Positions 1-9,161 of a DNA stretch of 64,000 nt are shown here, piece by piece. Below the pieces are notes generated by a model. The model was given only the letters and a program-made list of their open reading frames with translations, was not told the origin of the DNA and ran no database searches. The DNA comes from Vagococcus allomyrinae (GTDB taxonomy: Bacteria; Bacillota; Bacilli; Lactobacillales; Vagococcaceae). The position numbers and the translations under genes are program-made. How positions within the stretch are numbered: the first letter of the stretch is position 1; the number at the start of each line of letters is the position of its first letter. Location of the stretch: contig NZ_JAEEGA010000002.1 in assembly GCF_017829975.1 (NCBI RefSeq), positions 396,033 through 460,032 on the forward strand. The letters are read 5' to 3'.

Positions 1-2
1 GC

Positions 3-77
3 ACTCACCGGGGAACCGTCGTGACCTTGTTACTGCCATTAGCCTTGAAAGGAGATAGCTTATGTACACCTATTTAA
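3..77 (+). CDS. Sensor histidine kinase, C-terminal end only (partial)
   Basis: The frame starting at base 3 is open from the window edge and reads THRGTVVTLLLPLALKGD before a stop at 75-77. A G-T-x-V-T-L-x-L-P-L ending is typical of the last strand of a histidine kinase HATPase domain, especially YesM-type kinases. It overlaps the start of the response regulator gene by 16 bases, which fits a kinase/regulator operon with translational coupling. Only about 24 residues are visible, so the class is inferred from the partner. Sensor domain and signal cannot be judged. Confidence 0.6.
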   Translation, partial: THRGTVVTLLLPLALKGDSLCTPI

Positions 78-1528
78 TTGTTGACGATGAAGCACTTATC
101 CGCAAAGGAACACGAAAAAAAATAGAAAAAATGGCCGATGCCCCAATTTGTGTCGGTGAAGCCGCTAATGGTCAAGAAGCTCTAGCCTTGATCCAGGCGA
201 CTGCCCCTGATTTTATTATTACTGATATGGATATGCCTGTTATGGATGGCACGGCTTTGTTAGATGTCTTGATCAAGGACTATCCTGACTTAAAAATCAT
301 CGTGATCAGTGCTTATGAAAATTTTAACTACGCCCAAAAAGCCCTTCAAGCCAAGGCTGTCAATTACTTATTGAAACCCTTTGGCAAAGAAGACATCAGG
401 CAAATTATTCTGGAGACGATGACCCTGTTATCACATGAGGAAACAGCCTTAGCGCTCTCAAATTCATTGGAAATTGATTTTTTAAGCCACTATTTAATTG
501 GGAATGCTCCCCTGCAAAAAATGCCTGAACCTTTAGCTTTTCAGCTAAAAGATCGCCTTTTAACAGTTGTGACGCTAGTTAATCTATCGACAGCAGGCCA
601 TAACTATCTCACAGGGAGCACGTCATTTATAATTCCTCATCCGCAATTTCAACAGCTGACTCTGTTGGTTGATCTTGAGGAGGCCATTCGACCACACTTA
701 GAGGAACTGCTGACGCTTTCCCCTGGCGCCTTGATTGGCATCAGTGAGAGTGCTCAAGTCGAGACATTGCCCAAGGCCTATAAAAAAACCATTAAAGCCT
801 TAAATTCCGCCAGTCTCTCTGGATCGGAAAGCGTCTTAACTTATCAGAAAAGGCCCTATTCGACAGGCTTTCATCATCCCAAAACGGATGAGTTAATTTT
901 TTTTGTTGAGTCTGGCCAAACTGAGCGGCTAACTAGCCTGATCGGACAAATCTTTAACGAGATCCACCAGCAGAACTTGTTGACTTATGGGGAAATCAAA
1001 GATTATGGTTTGTCGCTGATTGAACAAACCAAATCAATATTAAATGAGCACTATCAAACAACGTCAAACCTGACGCTCCCGCATATTTACGACACCATTT
1101 ATGAGAGTATCTTTTCAATTGATGAGCTGCAACGCTTTTTTAGCGACTTTTTAGCAAATATTTCTGTCGGCTTTTCTTATGAAAAGATCTACGGTTCAGA
1201 TGATGTGATCGAAAATGTGAAGCTCTATATTGACAAGTACTATTATAAAAATATTCAATTGGATTTTCTATCTGATATCTTTTTTATTAACAGCTCTTAC
1301 CTTTCCACATTATTTAAAGAACGCTCAGCAGTGAAATTTACTGATTATTTAAACGCTGTCAGAATCACCCACGCCAAGGAGCTTCTCCTTAACAGTGAGC
1401 GCAAAGTTTATCAAGTCTCACAAGCGGTTGGTTATGACAATCCAAAATACTTTTTTCGAATCTTTAAAAAGGCTACGGGCTTCTCCCCTGAGCAGTATAA
1501 ATTGGCAATGAAACATATCAATACCTAA
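62..1528 (+). CDS. YesN-type response regulator with AraC DNA-binding domain
   Basis: This 488-residue protein has an N-terminal receiver domain (about residues 1-120). Acidic pocket D8/D9, probable phosphorylated D55 in IITDMDMPVMDG and the LLKPF lysine are all visible. The C-terminal ~100 residues are an AraC-type double helix-turn-helix (IDKYYYKNIQLDFLSDIFF, then KVYQVSQAVGYDNPKYFFRIFKK). The middle linker is weakly conserved, as in YesN proteins. A ribosome binding site (AAAGGAGATAGCTT) precedes the ATG, and the gene overlaps the upstream kinase end. Such pairs usually control sugar uptake or glycoside genes. The likely targets lie left of the window or are the adjacent PTS operon, which cannot be decided here. 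Confidence 0.9.
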   Translation: MYTYLIVDDEALIRKGTRKKIEKMADAPICVGEAANGQEALALIQATAPDFIITDMDMPVMDGTALLDVLIKDYPDLKIIVISAYENFNYAQKALQAKAVNYLLKPFGKEDIRQIILETMTLLSHEETALALSNSLEIDFLSHYLIGNAPLQKMPEPLAFQLKDRLLTVVTLVNLSTAGHNYLTGSTSFIIPHPQFQQLTLLVDLEEAIRPHLEELLTLSPGALIGISESAQVETLPKAYKKTIKALNSASLSGSESVLTYQKRPYSTGFHHPKTDELIFFVESGQTERLTSLIGQIFNEIHQQNLLTYGEIKDYGLSLIEQTKSILNEHYQTTSNLTLPHIYDTIYESIFSIDELQRFFSDFLANISVGFSYEKIYGSDDVIENVKLYIDKYYYKNIQLDFLSDIFFINSSYLSTLFKERSAVKFTDYLNAVRITHAKELLLNSERKVYQVSQAVGYDNPKYFFRIFKKATGFSPEQYKLAMKHINT

Positions 1529-1702
1529 ATACTACCTATTCAACATAATTCATATATAGTTCCCATTAAATAATCATCCTTTACCGTTAAACTTTCAGCC
1601 AGAAAAAAGCTGAAAGTACCACTCTTGGCGGGTGATTATGCGAATTATCCAAAGGAACTATCTGTTTGATTATTTAACAGGATGTATATAGGTAGTATTT
1701 AG
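1525..1702. repeat. Irregular palindrome A, EFAR-like miniature element
   Basis: The outer arms are a perfect 15-bp inverted repeat: CTAAATACTACCTAT at 1525-1539 and ATAGGTAGTATTTAG at 1688-1702. Inside lie a second hairpin (ACTTTCAGC at 1591-1599, GCTGAAAGT at 1609-1617) and the segments TATATAGTTCC and GGAACTATCTGTT. These last two recur at 36675-36743. Size (178 bp), nested stem-loops and position just after a gene resemble the EFAR elements described in Enterococcus faecalis, which insert into terminator-like hairpins and keep part of the target stem at their ends. The left arm overlaps the stop codon of the response regulator. Family assignment is inference. Confidence 0.55.
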
Positions 1703-1749
1703 TACAGAGACACCAGAAGAATTTTTAAAGCACATTAATCGCAAAGACG

Positions 1750-1775
1750 GAGTCTGAGGATTAAGCCTCAGACTC
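1750..1775. terminator. Hairpin downstream of the PTS operon
   Basis: GAGTCTGAGG (1750-1759) pairs with CCTCAGACTC (1766-1775) around a 6-base loop. It lies 37 bases after the EIIC stop on the minus strand. It has no clear U-run on either strand, so it is a weak terminator or an mRNA-end stabilising hairpin. Confidence 0.4.
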
Positions 1776-1811
1776 CTAACCAATAGTATGTTAATCGTTC
1801 ATCCGTATATT

Positions 1812-3063
1812 CTACGCCACAAGACTTAATACATAATAGACAATCCAAGAGTACCACTGTGTTCCAACTGCTAGTGAGGTGATCTCTGTCGCACCACCAG
1901 GGATTTGATAGCCAATATCAGCTGCTATGCTGGTCATAATAGGCGCTGCTATGCCTGAGATATACAAGGTAATGGTAGCAATCACCACGCCGGTAATGAT
2001 GCCTCTGAATAAATTGCCTTTCGATGGCAGAATCGCGAAAATCATATAAAATGGCAGAGCAGTCAAATCGGCCAGAGGCATTACTTTATTACCAGGTAAG
2101 ATAAAGGCTAGTACCAGGGTAATGGGAATCATGATTAGCCCTAATGAAAGGACAAAGGGATGCCCAATTCCCAGCGCCGCATCTAACCCAATATAGATCT
2201 CTCTTCCTTCAAATCGTTTGGACATAAACTCTTGGGCCGCTTCGGAAATAACGATTAAACCATCCATTAATAACGAGACCATTCTGGGAATCAAGACAAG
2301 AGAGGCCGCAATGGTCACACCAGTTGTTAAAATGTCAGCGATTGGCATGCCAGCCACTGCTGAAAGAGCCATCCCGATGATCAAGCCCATCATCATCGGT
2401 TCACCAAAAATCCCTAGTCTTTTTTGGACGTTTTCTGTATTCCAATTTATTTTATTAATTCCAGGAATATGATCCAGCAACCAGTTCATCGGATAGCCTA
2501 AGACCGCCCAGCCAGTCGTTTGAAGTGCTGGCAATGAGATCCCCTCTAACCCTAAGACTTCTTCAACATCTTTTTGAGTCCAGTCGGCCAACTTAAAGAT
2601 AATCGCCATATTAATCACCGCACTGGCGACGGCGATAACCATCTTGCCTGTTGTTAAATACAACGCACTGGCAATAAATAACGGTTGCCAATAGTTCCAA
2701 ATATCCACATCCATCGTTTTAGTCAAATTAAACATAATCATCACGATATTGGTAATAATGATCGCAATAAAAACAAACGGGACCACTGGCAATGGAAGAA
2801 CCGATGCCCCAGCCAATATCTGTGGCCGTCAAATTAAAATTATAGCGTTCGACTAACGCTTCTGTTACAGGTGTGATGGCTCCCATCATCACGCCTGCCA
2901 TTACGTTAATCCCGATAAACCCAATGCCAACAGTCAGGCCAGCCTTAAAGGAAACAGATAATTTTTTCCCAAACACTACCCCTAGGATGGTAATGATGAT
3001 CGGCATCATGACACTGACCCCTAAATCAATGATGTACTTAAAAAAATCAAGAACGACATTCAT
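1812..3063 (-). pseudogene. PTS galactitol-type EIIC, frameshifted
   Basis: Two overlapping frames together give a galactitol-family EIIC membrane permease of about 417 residues. The 5' part (3063 down to about 2815) starts MNVVLDFFKYIIDLG and runs to TATDIGWGIGSS. The 3' part, in another frame from about 2816, continues AGASVLPLPVVPFVFIAI to the end at 1812. Family members read DIGW directly followed by an alanine-rich loop, so the break sits at the DIGW/AGAS junction near 2810-2820. The 3' frame has a TTG at 2816, but no family member starts there. Either the gene is inactivated or one base is wrong in the assembly. It lies last in the operon, just after EIIB. About nine or more hydrophobic segments are visible across the two pieces. 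Confidence 0.8.
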
Positions 3064-3082
3064 GGTTTTTCCTCCTTTGTAA

Positions 3083-3376
3083 TCAATTGCTTAAAATAGC
3101 TAAAATTTCTGCTTTCGTTTGATCTTTCCCAATACCAGTTAAAAAAGATCGGCCTAAAATGACAGGAACGTCACCTAAATCAGCTGAAATCGTCGTGGAA
3201 CTAATGACTAAATCAGGCTTTTTGTTGGCAACTTTTGAGGGAATATCCGATACGATGTATTGGCTAATGTCATATTGAATCTGTTCGTCATCTAAAAACT
3301 CTGACACTTTTTTAGTAATAACTGTTGAGGTCGCAATGCCCGTGCCACAACAGACGTAAATTCTTTTTCTATTCAT
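3083..3376 (-). CDS. PTS galactitol-type EIIB
   Basis: A 97-residue cytoplasmic EIIB that carries the phosphocysteine in the motif YVCCGTGIATST. C10 is the likely phosphorylated residue by comparison with GatB, where the cysteine directly precedes Gly. Length matches the family (about 95 residues). It lies between the Zn dehydrogenase and the frameshifted EIIC and would pass phosphate from EIIA to the sugar bound by EIIC. With EIIC broken, this chain may be non-functional unless another EIIC serves it. Confidence 0.88.
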   Translation of the reverse strand: MNRKRIYVCCGTGIATSTVITKKVSEFLDDEQIQYDISQYIVSDIPSKVANKKPDLVISSTTISADLGDVPVILGRSFLTGIGKDQTKAEILAILSN

Positions 3377-3388
3377 TTGAATTCTCCT

Positions 3389-4471
3389 TTACTTTTCTGG
3401 GAAAAACATGATTTTTCCAAAGTTATCTTCTGGCTTTTTATGACTGACCGTCTCAAAAATTTCAGGTCCTTGCTCCAAACTTAACCTGTGGGTAATCATC
3501 GACTTCAATTCAAGCTGCCGATTTTTCAATAATGACATAATCGTCAACCACTCTTTCCCGGGAAACGGCGCAGAGACACAGTTCCAGGCTCCCCAAACCG
3601 TTAATTCACTGCGAACAATTTTCTCAAAATAGAAACGTTCCACCATGACATCGGCGTAAGGAATACCGAGGAAGACGACGCCGCCACCCTTTTTAGCATA
3701 AGCAAAGACTTGCGCTGAGGTAATTGGCGAGCCAGCTGCTTCGACAACGATGTCTGCCATCAAGCCTCCGGTCAATGTGTCAATGGCCTCCAAGGCATTT
3801 TCTTTTGCCGAATTGATCACATGGGTTGCACCTGTTGCCTTTGCCATTGTTAAAGCATCTTCGGCTATATCAACAGCAATAATTGTGGTTGCCCCAAAGA
3901 TTTGCGCAAATTTGACTGATAAAAGTCCCATATTACCACATCCGACAATCACCACTGTGTCACCCGCCGTAATATTGGTGTGGTAATACCCATGAACAAC
4001 CACTGCAGAAGGTTCAATCATCGCCGCTGATTCATAATCCACATTATCAGGAATCTGCACACAATTTTTTTCCGGCAACCTGATGAATTCGGCATAAGCA
4101 CCACCATGCCGAGCTCCTATAACCGTTAAATTTTCGCAACGGGCAAACTCGGCTTTTTGGCAGTAGTAACACACTTCTGGCACAGCTAAATCTTCGCAAG
4201 TAAAACAAGGCGCCCCTGCAACACGATCGCCTAGTTTAACATGACTGACTTTAGGACCGACTTCGACAACTTCCCCTGAAAACTCATGGCCCCAGACCAT
4301 GCCTTCAACATAAGGGCCTAATTTTTTATATCTGGACAGATCGGAACCACAGATTCCAACAGCTTTTACTTTGATAATGACATCATTCTCTTTTTCTAAT
4401 TGCGGTTTATCTGCTTCTTCGTATCTTAAATCTTCTTTACCATATAATCGTAGTGATTTCATTTGATCCAA
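3389..4471 (-). CDS. Zinc-dependent polyol-phosphate dehydrogenase (GatD-like)
   Basis: A 360-residue medium-chain dehydrogenase. The catalytic zinc ligands are in GICGSD and GHEFSG, and the Rossmann glycine motif is VVIVGCGNMGLLSV. A structural-zinc loop is present but irregular: cysteines occur in APCFTCED, CYYC and ARCENL rather than in the usual compact four-cysteine block. Family relatives oxidise galactitol-1-phosphate or pentitol phosphates to ketose phosphates with NAD. Its position between EIIB and a ribulose-phosphate-epimerase-family gene favours a pentitol phosphate (arabitol, ribitol or xylitol type) or galactitol phosphate. The exact substrate cannot be read from the sequence. 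Confidence 0.82.
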   Translation of the reverse strand: MDQMKSLRLYGKEDLRYEEADKPQLEKENDVIIKVKAVGICGSDLSRYKKLGPYVEGMVWGHEFSGEVVEVGPKVSHVKLGDRVAGAPCFTCEDLAVPEVCYYCQKAEFARCENLTVIGARHGGAYAEFIRLPEKNCVQIPDNVDYESAAMIEPSAVVVHGYYHTNITAGDTVVIVGCGNMGLLSVKFAQIFGATTIIAVDIAEDALTMAKATGATHVINSAKENALEAIDTLTGGLMADIVVEAAGSPITSAQVFAYAKKGGGVVFLGIPYADVMVERFYFEKIVRSELTVWGAWNCVSAPFPGKEWLTIMSLLKNRQLELKSMITHRLSLEQGPEIFETVSHKKPEDNFGKIMFFPEK

Positions 4472-4475
4472 CTCC

Positions 4476-5126
4476 TTATTTTAATGAGTGATTTAAGGCT
4501 TGTAAGTTCGCTTGGGGGTCTCCAGAAAACATAAATGAGCCCACCACAAACCAATTAGCACCCGCCTCTTGGCATTTCCGACTGTTTTTTACGTTAACAC
4601 CACCGTCCACTTGAATCGCAACTGAGCGACTGCCAATCATTTTTTTCAATGCGGCAATTTTTTTATAAATAGGGGTGTATAATTGTTGCCCTCCTACGCC
4701 AGGGTTAACCGTCATAATTAACACATAGTCGACCTCGTCTATGACAACCTCTAGAGTATTAATCGGCGTTCCCGGATTTAAGACAACGCCCGCTTTGGCC
4801 CCTAAGGCTTTGATTAGTTGGATGCTTTTTAACAGATGAGGCGTTGCTTCTTGATGGACACTAATAAACTCAACTCCTGCTTTGACCAGATCGGGAATAA
4901 ATTTATCAGGATTTTCTACCATCATATGTACGTCAAACATAAAAGGTAAGGACCTTTTTAAATCGGCCACTTGGGATGGCCCAAAGGCGATATTAGGGAC
5001 AAAGCTGCCGTCCATCATGTCCACATGTAAAATGTCTATGCCCAATCCCCTTAAAGGCGTCACCTCCTTTTTTAGTTCACTGATATCGGCACCAAACAAC
5101 GATGGCATGATCACATTTTTTGACAC
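4476..5126 (-). CDS. rpe: Ribulose-phosphate 3-epimerase family protein
   Basis: A 216-residue TIM-barrel epimerase. Family signatures are HVDMMDGSFVPNIAFGP, DVHMMVENP, VNPGVGGQ and QVDGGVN with its catalytic aspartate. The chemistry is C3 epimerisation of D-ribulose-5-phosphate to D-xylulose-5-phosphate, or of a hexulose-6-phosphate such as allulose-6-P. It is embedded in a polyol PTS operon, 4 bases upstream of the dehydrogenase. It is therefore probably a dedicated catabolic copy that feeds the dehydrogenase product into the pentose phosphate pathway, not the housekeeping enzyme. Confidence 0.87.
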   Translation of the reverse strand: MSKNVIMPSLFGADISELKKEVTPLRGLGIDILHVDMMDGSFVPNIAFGPSQVADLKRSLPFMFDVHMMVENPDKFIPDLVKAGVEFISVHQEATPHLLKSIQLIKALGAKAGVVLNPGTPINTLEVVIDEVDYVLIMTVNPGVGGQQLYTPIYKKIAALKKMIGSRSVAIQVDGGVNVKNSRKCQEAGANWFVVGSFMFSGDPQANLQALNHSLK

Positions 5127-5128
5127 GA

Positions 5129-5536
5129 TTATAGTCTCCCTTCTGCCTTTAACAATTGAGTTAACCTATCCGTCTCATTTTGAGGGTAGGCTTTACGATT
5201 AAAATAGAGCAACTGATAGTCACTATTCGACCGATTTAAAGGTTGAACCCACATTTCATTTTTAGTCGGTATCAGAATAAACCACGGTATCTGGCCTTTT
5301 TCGCTTTTCCAAAGTGATAATAGTTCCTTTAAATGCTTGTGAGGATGTTCCGCAATAAGTAGTCTCATCTTACTGGGAATGTAATACATATAAATGATTT
5401 TTGAATACAGTAGCAGAAAGCCATAACAGGCAAACAGTGTGAGAAAGATCGCTTTATTGGCGTTCAAAAGGCTTAGGATGGCCCTTCCAAAATCACCCAG
5501 CAACCACTGATTCATTTCACCAAATAAACATGACAT
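5129..5536 (-). CDS. Small membrane protein of the PTS operon, function unknown
   Basis: This 135-residue protein has one clear hydrophobic segment near residues 28-48 (AIFLTLFACYGFLLLYSKII). A basic, soluble C-terminal part follows with conserved-looking tryptophans (IPWFILIP, EMWVQPL). Position in the operon and overall shape recall GutM-type glucitol operon activators, but I see no convincing sequence match. It sits 2 bases from the epimerase gene and 17 from EIIA, so it is surely co-transcribed. A role in assembling or tuning the permease is only a guess. Confidence 0.55.
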   Translation of the reverse strand: MSCLFGEMNQWLLGDFGRAILSLLNANKAIFLTLFACYGFLLLYSKIIYMYYIPSKMRLLIAEHPHKHLKELLSLWKSEKGQIPWFILIPTKNEMWVQPLNRSNSDYQLLYFNRKAYPQNETDRLTQLLKAEGRL

Positions 5537-5553
5537 TTTATTTACCCCCTTAT

Positions 5554-6015
5554 TTAACTTAACGCTGCTAAGATCTCATCCACATTTTCAGCTTGTAGGA
5601 GTCGGTTCATTTTGTTGTCATCTGCTAATAATTCGACAACTTCTTGCAACGTCTCTAACTGCATGTCCGCATTTTTTATTGCTAGCATAAAAATTAGTCG
5701 AACCTTAACATCTATTTCTTCTGCGCCCATTTCTTGAAATACGACTGGCTCTTCTAAAAGAGCAATCGCAATTGTCGCCTGCTTAACATAGTCGCTATCA
5801 GTGTGAGGGATCGCAATTCCGTATGTGGCAGTATTTAATCCTGTCGGGAATTTTTTTTCCCGATCTTTAATCGCCTGTTTAAAACCAGCGGTTACAAAAC
5901 CGGTTTTCTGCAATTGAGTTGAAATGATATCCAAAATCGTTGCTTGTGTTTGACTGTTCGTGTGAGGTATTAATAAAATATTTTGACGATCAATCATCTT
6001 AGTTAATGTCTCCAT
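5554..6015 (-). CDS. PTS fructose/mannitol-type EIIA
   Basis: A 153-residue EIIA domain with the phospho-accepting histidine H71 in the motif YGIAIPHTDSDYV. It matches the EIIA-Fru/Mtl (PTS_EIIA_2) family in length and in the downstream VRLIFMLA strand. It takes phosphate from HPr and passes it to the galactitol-type EIIB. The same domain occurs fused at the C-terminus of the operon activator at 6660-8726, so free EIIA and regulator can compete for phosphate. Confidence 0.88.
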   Translation of the reverse strand: METLTKMIDRQNILLIPHTNSQTQATILDIISTQLQKTGFVTAGFKQAIKDREKKFPTGLNTATYGIAIPHTDSDYVKQATIAIALLEEPVVFQEMGAEEIDVKVRLIFMLAIKNADMQLETLQEVVELLADDNKMNRLLQAENVDEILAALS

Positions 6016-6036
6016 CTATGTCCCTTCCAAACCGGT

Positions 6037-6648
6037 TTATTTACCTAAAAGTCTTGCCCCAACTGCGCCTCCTGGACGATTAATGCCAAATTGCTTTTTG
6101 GTAAAGTTAGTGTAAGGCATTAACGCAATACAAACCGCATCAAAGGTCGAAATAACGGCTAAGGTACTAGCTGTTGCTAACATATTAAAACTATCTGGTT
6201 CTTTTTCTACAGCGACTTTCACAAACAAATCTGACGCATTTCCAATATGGGAGTCTTGATTTTCGCCGACCCCTACCAAGTAGGCCCCTTGTTCTTTGAT
6301 TGATCCTAATAAATTAACCAACTCACTTGTATTCCCCCCTTTGGAAATCAATATGACAATATCATCGCTGGTAATGATGCCAAAGGAACCATGAACTGCA
6401 TCTGAGGGCGTCAGGTAAACGGCTGGCACACTGACACAAGATAAGGAATGAACGATTTTCTTGGCGGCCGTTCCTGAGGTACCACAACCACTTACGATCA
6501 CCTTGCCTTTTTTCTCGCCAATTTTTTTTACCAAGGTGATTAAAACCTCTGTGTCGATTGTTTTAGTTAAATGATCCAATGTCTGAGCTTCAATTGCCAA
6601 CGTGTTTTGCAAGCTATTGCTGATGTCTGTATGATTCATGTAAGTCAT
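6037..6648 (-). CDS. SIS-domain sugar-phosphate isomerase
   Basis: A 203-residue single-SIS protein. The phosphosugar-binding core is visible as GKVIVSGCGTSGTAAKKIVHSLS and VILISKGGNTSELVNLL. It resembles the isomerase domain of GutQ/KdsD (arabinose-5-phosphate isomerase) and hexulose-phosphate isomerases, and has no CBS domains. In a polyol-PTS operon it would interconvert an aldose phosphate and a ketose phosphate next to the epimerase-family enzyme. The substrate is not determinable. The spacing to EIIA (21 bases) supports co-transcription. Confidence 0.8.
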   Translation of the reverse strand: MTYMNHTDISNSLQNTLAIEAQTLDHLTKTIDTEVLITLVKKIGEKKGKVIVSGCGTSGTAAKKIVHSLSCVSVPAVYLTPSDAVHGSFGIITSDDIVILISKGGNTSELVNLLGSIKEQGAYLVGVGENQDSHIGNASDLFVKVAVEKEPDSFNMLATASTLAVISTFDAVCIALMPYTNFTKKQFGINRPGGAVGARLLGK

Positions 6649-6659
6649 CCTCTCTTAAT

Positions 6660-8726
6660 TTAAATGGTTTTTTTAATTATCTTTAAAACTTGTTCAGTGT
6701 TGACTGCCGCCAACAATTCAGTAATTATTTCTGACGATTCTGCAATGGCTAGGATATCAATAATCGCTTGGTTGTGCTGTTTATTATCGACGGGTGCTAA
6801 CAGAAAAATAAGGTTAATTCGTTGCTTTTCCGAAAACAAAACACCCTCTTTCACTATTAACAAACTGATGCCTAAACCTTTAACACCATCTTGAGGATGA
6901 GCATGAGGAATCGCTAAACGAGAACCAAGAATGGTATAAGGATCAGTGAAATCATGAGCTTCGATCACCTTATCAAGATAGTCTTTAGTCACTAAGCCTG
7001 CTTCGAGTAACGGCTTTCCAGCCAAGCGAATGGCTTCTCGATAGTCTGCAATTTGGTCGATTTGAGCAATCTTAGCGGTGGATAAAAATTCCCAAAGGCG
7101 AACAGGCTGATGGGTAAGCTGCTCTCGCTGAGCCTGATTTGTCAGTTGCTTCTGACCTAAAATTTCGGTAATCCGATTCTTCACCACAGATTGTTGATTC
7201 CCGGGAACAAAAGGCGATATTTCCACCATGATTTTTTCCAATAGGTTGTATTGATCATCTACTCCAAAAATACGTTTGAATACATTTGAACGTAACTGTT
7301 GCTTTTCAGATTTTGTCATGGTTGCTTTGACCACAAAACAGTTTTCATAAGCATGAAAATGTCCTATTGAAAAGACAATATCCACTTTTAGATTACTTTC
7401 TCTAAAGGATCTGTGAGAGACAGGTTCGTAAAAATAGACTTCTGGAAACAACGCGATTAACTGAGACAACATCAGTTGTGAATAGGTAATTCCTTTAGGA
7501 CAGATGATGATAGCTGTTTTTAACTTAGGCCTTTGACTTTTCCCCTGTGGCAATATTTTAGAGCCGAAAATCAAGGAAATGTACATGATCTCCACTTCTG
7601 GTAATGGAACACCTAAAAATTCTGCCAACGGCTTAAAACACTCTTTGATGATGGTGTTTAAATAATCGTATTGGGTCACAATATTGTCAAAAAATTCTTT
7701 TTCGTATAGTTCATTTTTTTCATTAACTCGGTACTTGATGCGGTAGTAGGCCGGCGTTAAATGATACATCAAACTATTCAAAAGTTGGGTGGTCTCTTTG
7801 AAATTAATGGAAGTTTTCGTTTCAAAAATTCTGATACATTCGACTAAGACCTTTTTCAGTTGGGCCATTAACCTGGCATTTAGCGTGTCTGCTGAAAAAA
7901 TAGTCGAGGTCAAAAGTTGTAGGGCAATGTAGATTTTTTCTCGATTATCAAGACCGCCTAATGCCATGATGTCCTCAATTATTTTAACTTCAGCTAAGTT
8001 TAGAACATCTTCCTTATCCGAACGACGATTTTCAAGTGATTTGCCCACGTCTATCCGTTGAAAAATCAACGATAAAAAGTAAGGCAATACCTGATATTGC
8101 TCATCCGTGTACCTGATTTCTAAGGTCTCTTCGACCAATTTTAATTTGTTCTCGAGGCTCCTTTGCTCGTCTAGTTGAATGCCGGAAAAGGTGACTAATA
8201 ACTGACTTCCTGTACTCATTTTGATAATCTGAAAAAGAATTTCTTTAAGAAAATCTCGCAGAACTAGTTCATTTCCTAAAATTGAATAACCCGCTATCCT
8301 TGAATAAGCAATTGTCAACCCGTGATCAACTAGCCTCATTTTTACTTTATTAATGTCTCGAAGAACCGTGTTTTTACTTACTTTTAACTCATAAGAAAAA
8401 TATTCTAAAGACAAATCCAACGCTTCATTAAAAAGTAATAACAAGATAATAATGATTCGTTCCTCTTCTGAAAAAAACATATCTGCATTATCAAGATTGA
8501 TGTTTTCCTCATCCACTACCATTGACAGAGAGCCATCGATAATAAAACAGCCGCTTTTCGTTCGAGCAATTGGGGGTAATTTGTTTTCTTCCAAGTAATC
8601 ATTGATTTTATTTATTGCGTATTTTATTTGATCTTTAGAAAGACCTAACTTCTTTTCCAACTCCTTTCTTGTAATACTCGGATTCACTAAAATCTCAGTA
8701 ATTATAACCAAGTATTTTTCTTCCAA
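6660..8726 (-). CDS. PRD-containing PTS operon activator with EIIA domain
   Basis: A 688-residue BglG/MtlR-type DNA-binding activator. In order it has an N-terminal HTH (TRKELEKKLGLSKDQIKYAI), a second HTH (ELKVSKNTVLRDINKVK), two PTS regulation domains, an EIIB-like segment (ICPKGITYSQLML) and a C-terminal EIIA domain. In that last domain H608 lies in RLAIPHAHPQDG. Phosphorylation by HPr and EIIB would report sugar uptake and energy state. The start is TTG at 8726 with AAAGG close upstream; no better ATG is visible. It is the first gene of the operon, so it probably activates its own transcription. Confidence 0.87.
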   Translation of the reverse strand: MEEKYLVIITEILVNPSITRKELEKKLGLSKDQIKYAINKINDYLEENKLPPIARTKSGCFIIDGSLSMVVDEENINLDNADMFFSEEERIIIILLLLFNEALDLSLEYFSYELKVSKNTVLRDINKVKMRLVDHGLTIAYSRIAGYSILGNELVLRDFLKEILFQIIKMSTGSQLLVTFSGIQLDEQRSLENKLKLVEETLEIRYTDEQYQVLPYFLSLIFQRIDVGKSLENRRSDKEDVLNLAEVKIIEDIMALGGLDNREKIYIALQLLTSTIFSADTLNARLMAQLKKVLVECIRIFETKTSINFKETTQLLNSLMYHLTPAYYRIKYRVNEKNELYEKEFFDNIVTQYDYLNTIIKECFKPLAEFLGVPLPEVEIMYISLIFGSKILPQGKSQRPKLKTAIIICPKGITYSQLMLSQLIALFPEVYFYEPVSHRSFRESNLKVDIVFSIGHFHAYENCFVVKATMTKSEKQQLRSNVFKRIFGVDDQYNLLEKIMVEISPFVPGNQQSVVKNRITEILGQKQLTNQAQREQLTHQPVRLWEFLSTAKIAQIDQIADYREAIRLAGKPLLEAGLVTKDYLDKVIEAHDFTDPYTILGSRLAIPHAHPQDGVKGLGISLLIVKEGVLFSEKQRINLIFLLAPVDNKQHNQAIIDILAIAESSEIITELLAAVNTEQVLKIIKKTI

Positions 8727-8819
8727 TCGCCTTTACGCCCCTTTCAAAATCAGTCACCCCGCTTTGCAAAATTTATCACTGCCTTACGTCTAAAAGTATA
8801 GGACGAAACCGCTCAAAAG

Positions 8820-8833
8820 TATAAGCGTTTTCA
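8820..8833 (-). promoter_or_regulatory. cre-like catabolite control site upstream of the PTS operon
   Basis: On the minus strand this reads TGAAAACGCTTATA. It matches the CcpA cre consensus (TGWAARCGYTWNCW) except at the late C. It lies about 95 bases upstream of the activator start and next to two TATACT hexamers at 8815-8820 and 8797-8802, so repression by CcpA is plausible. Confidence 0.5.
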
Positions 8834-9161
8834 AACTGAAAATTCCCCCATCGTTTGCTTCACATGGTGATGATGATAATTTTCATGCTCCCTACTAAGT
8901 TTTTAACGGAGCAAATAAATACGGGTAATTCGCCGTTTGCGGGATTAGATTTTAGTTTTTTTGATATTCCGGAAATCTTAATAGTTAGCTGGGTGGTGTT
9001 TGTCAGGCTAAATTAAAGACTAAAAAAGTCAGCTTGCTTAAGTAACCTAGCACAATAATCTCCCCACACCTTGTTCCAGCTTCCTAACTCCCGCTCACCC
9101 TACTAATAATGGTCATGAGAGCTAGCGCCATTTTCTGATATTAAAAAATTCAGCGATCCTT

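Noticed and set aside
2218-2472. Open frames antisense to the PTS and other genes
   Set aside because: They mirror codon structure of the real genes on the opposite strand and have no ribosome binding sites.
8760-8860. Sigma-54 promoter for the PRD activator operon
   Set aside because: No TGGCAC-N5-TTGC type sequence was found; cre and TATACT motifs point to a sigma-A promoter.
8885-9016. A 43-codon open frame
   Set aside because: It has no ribosome binding site of note and no recognised homology; kept only as part of the gene-poor segment.
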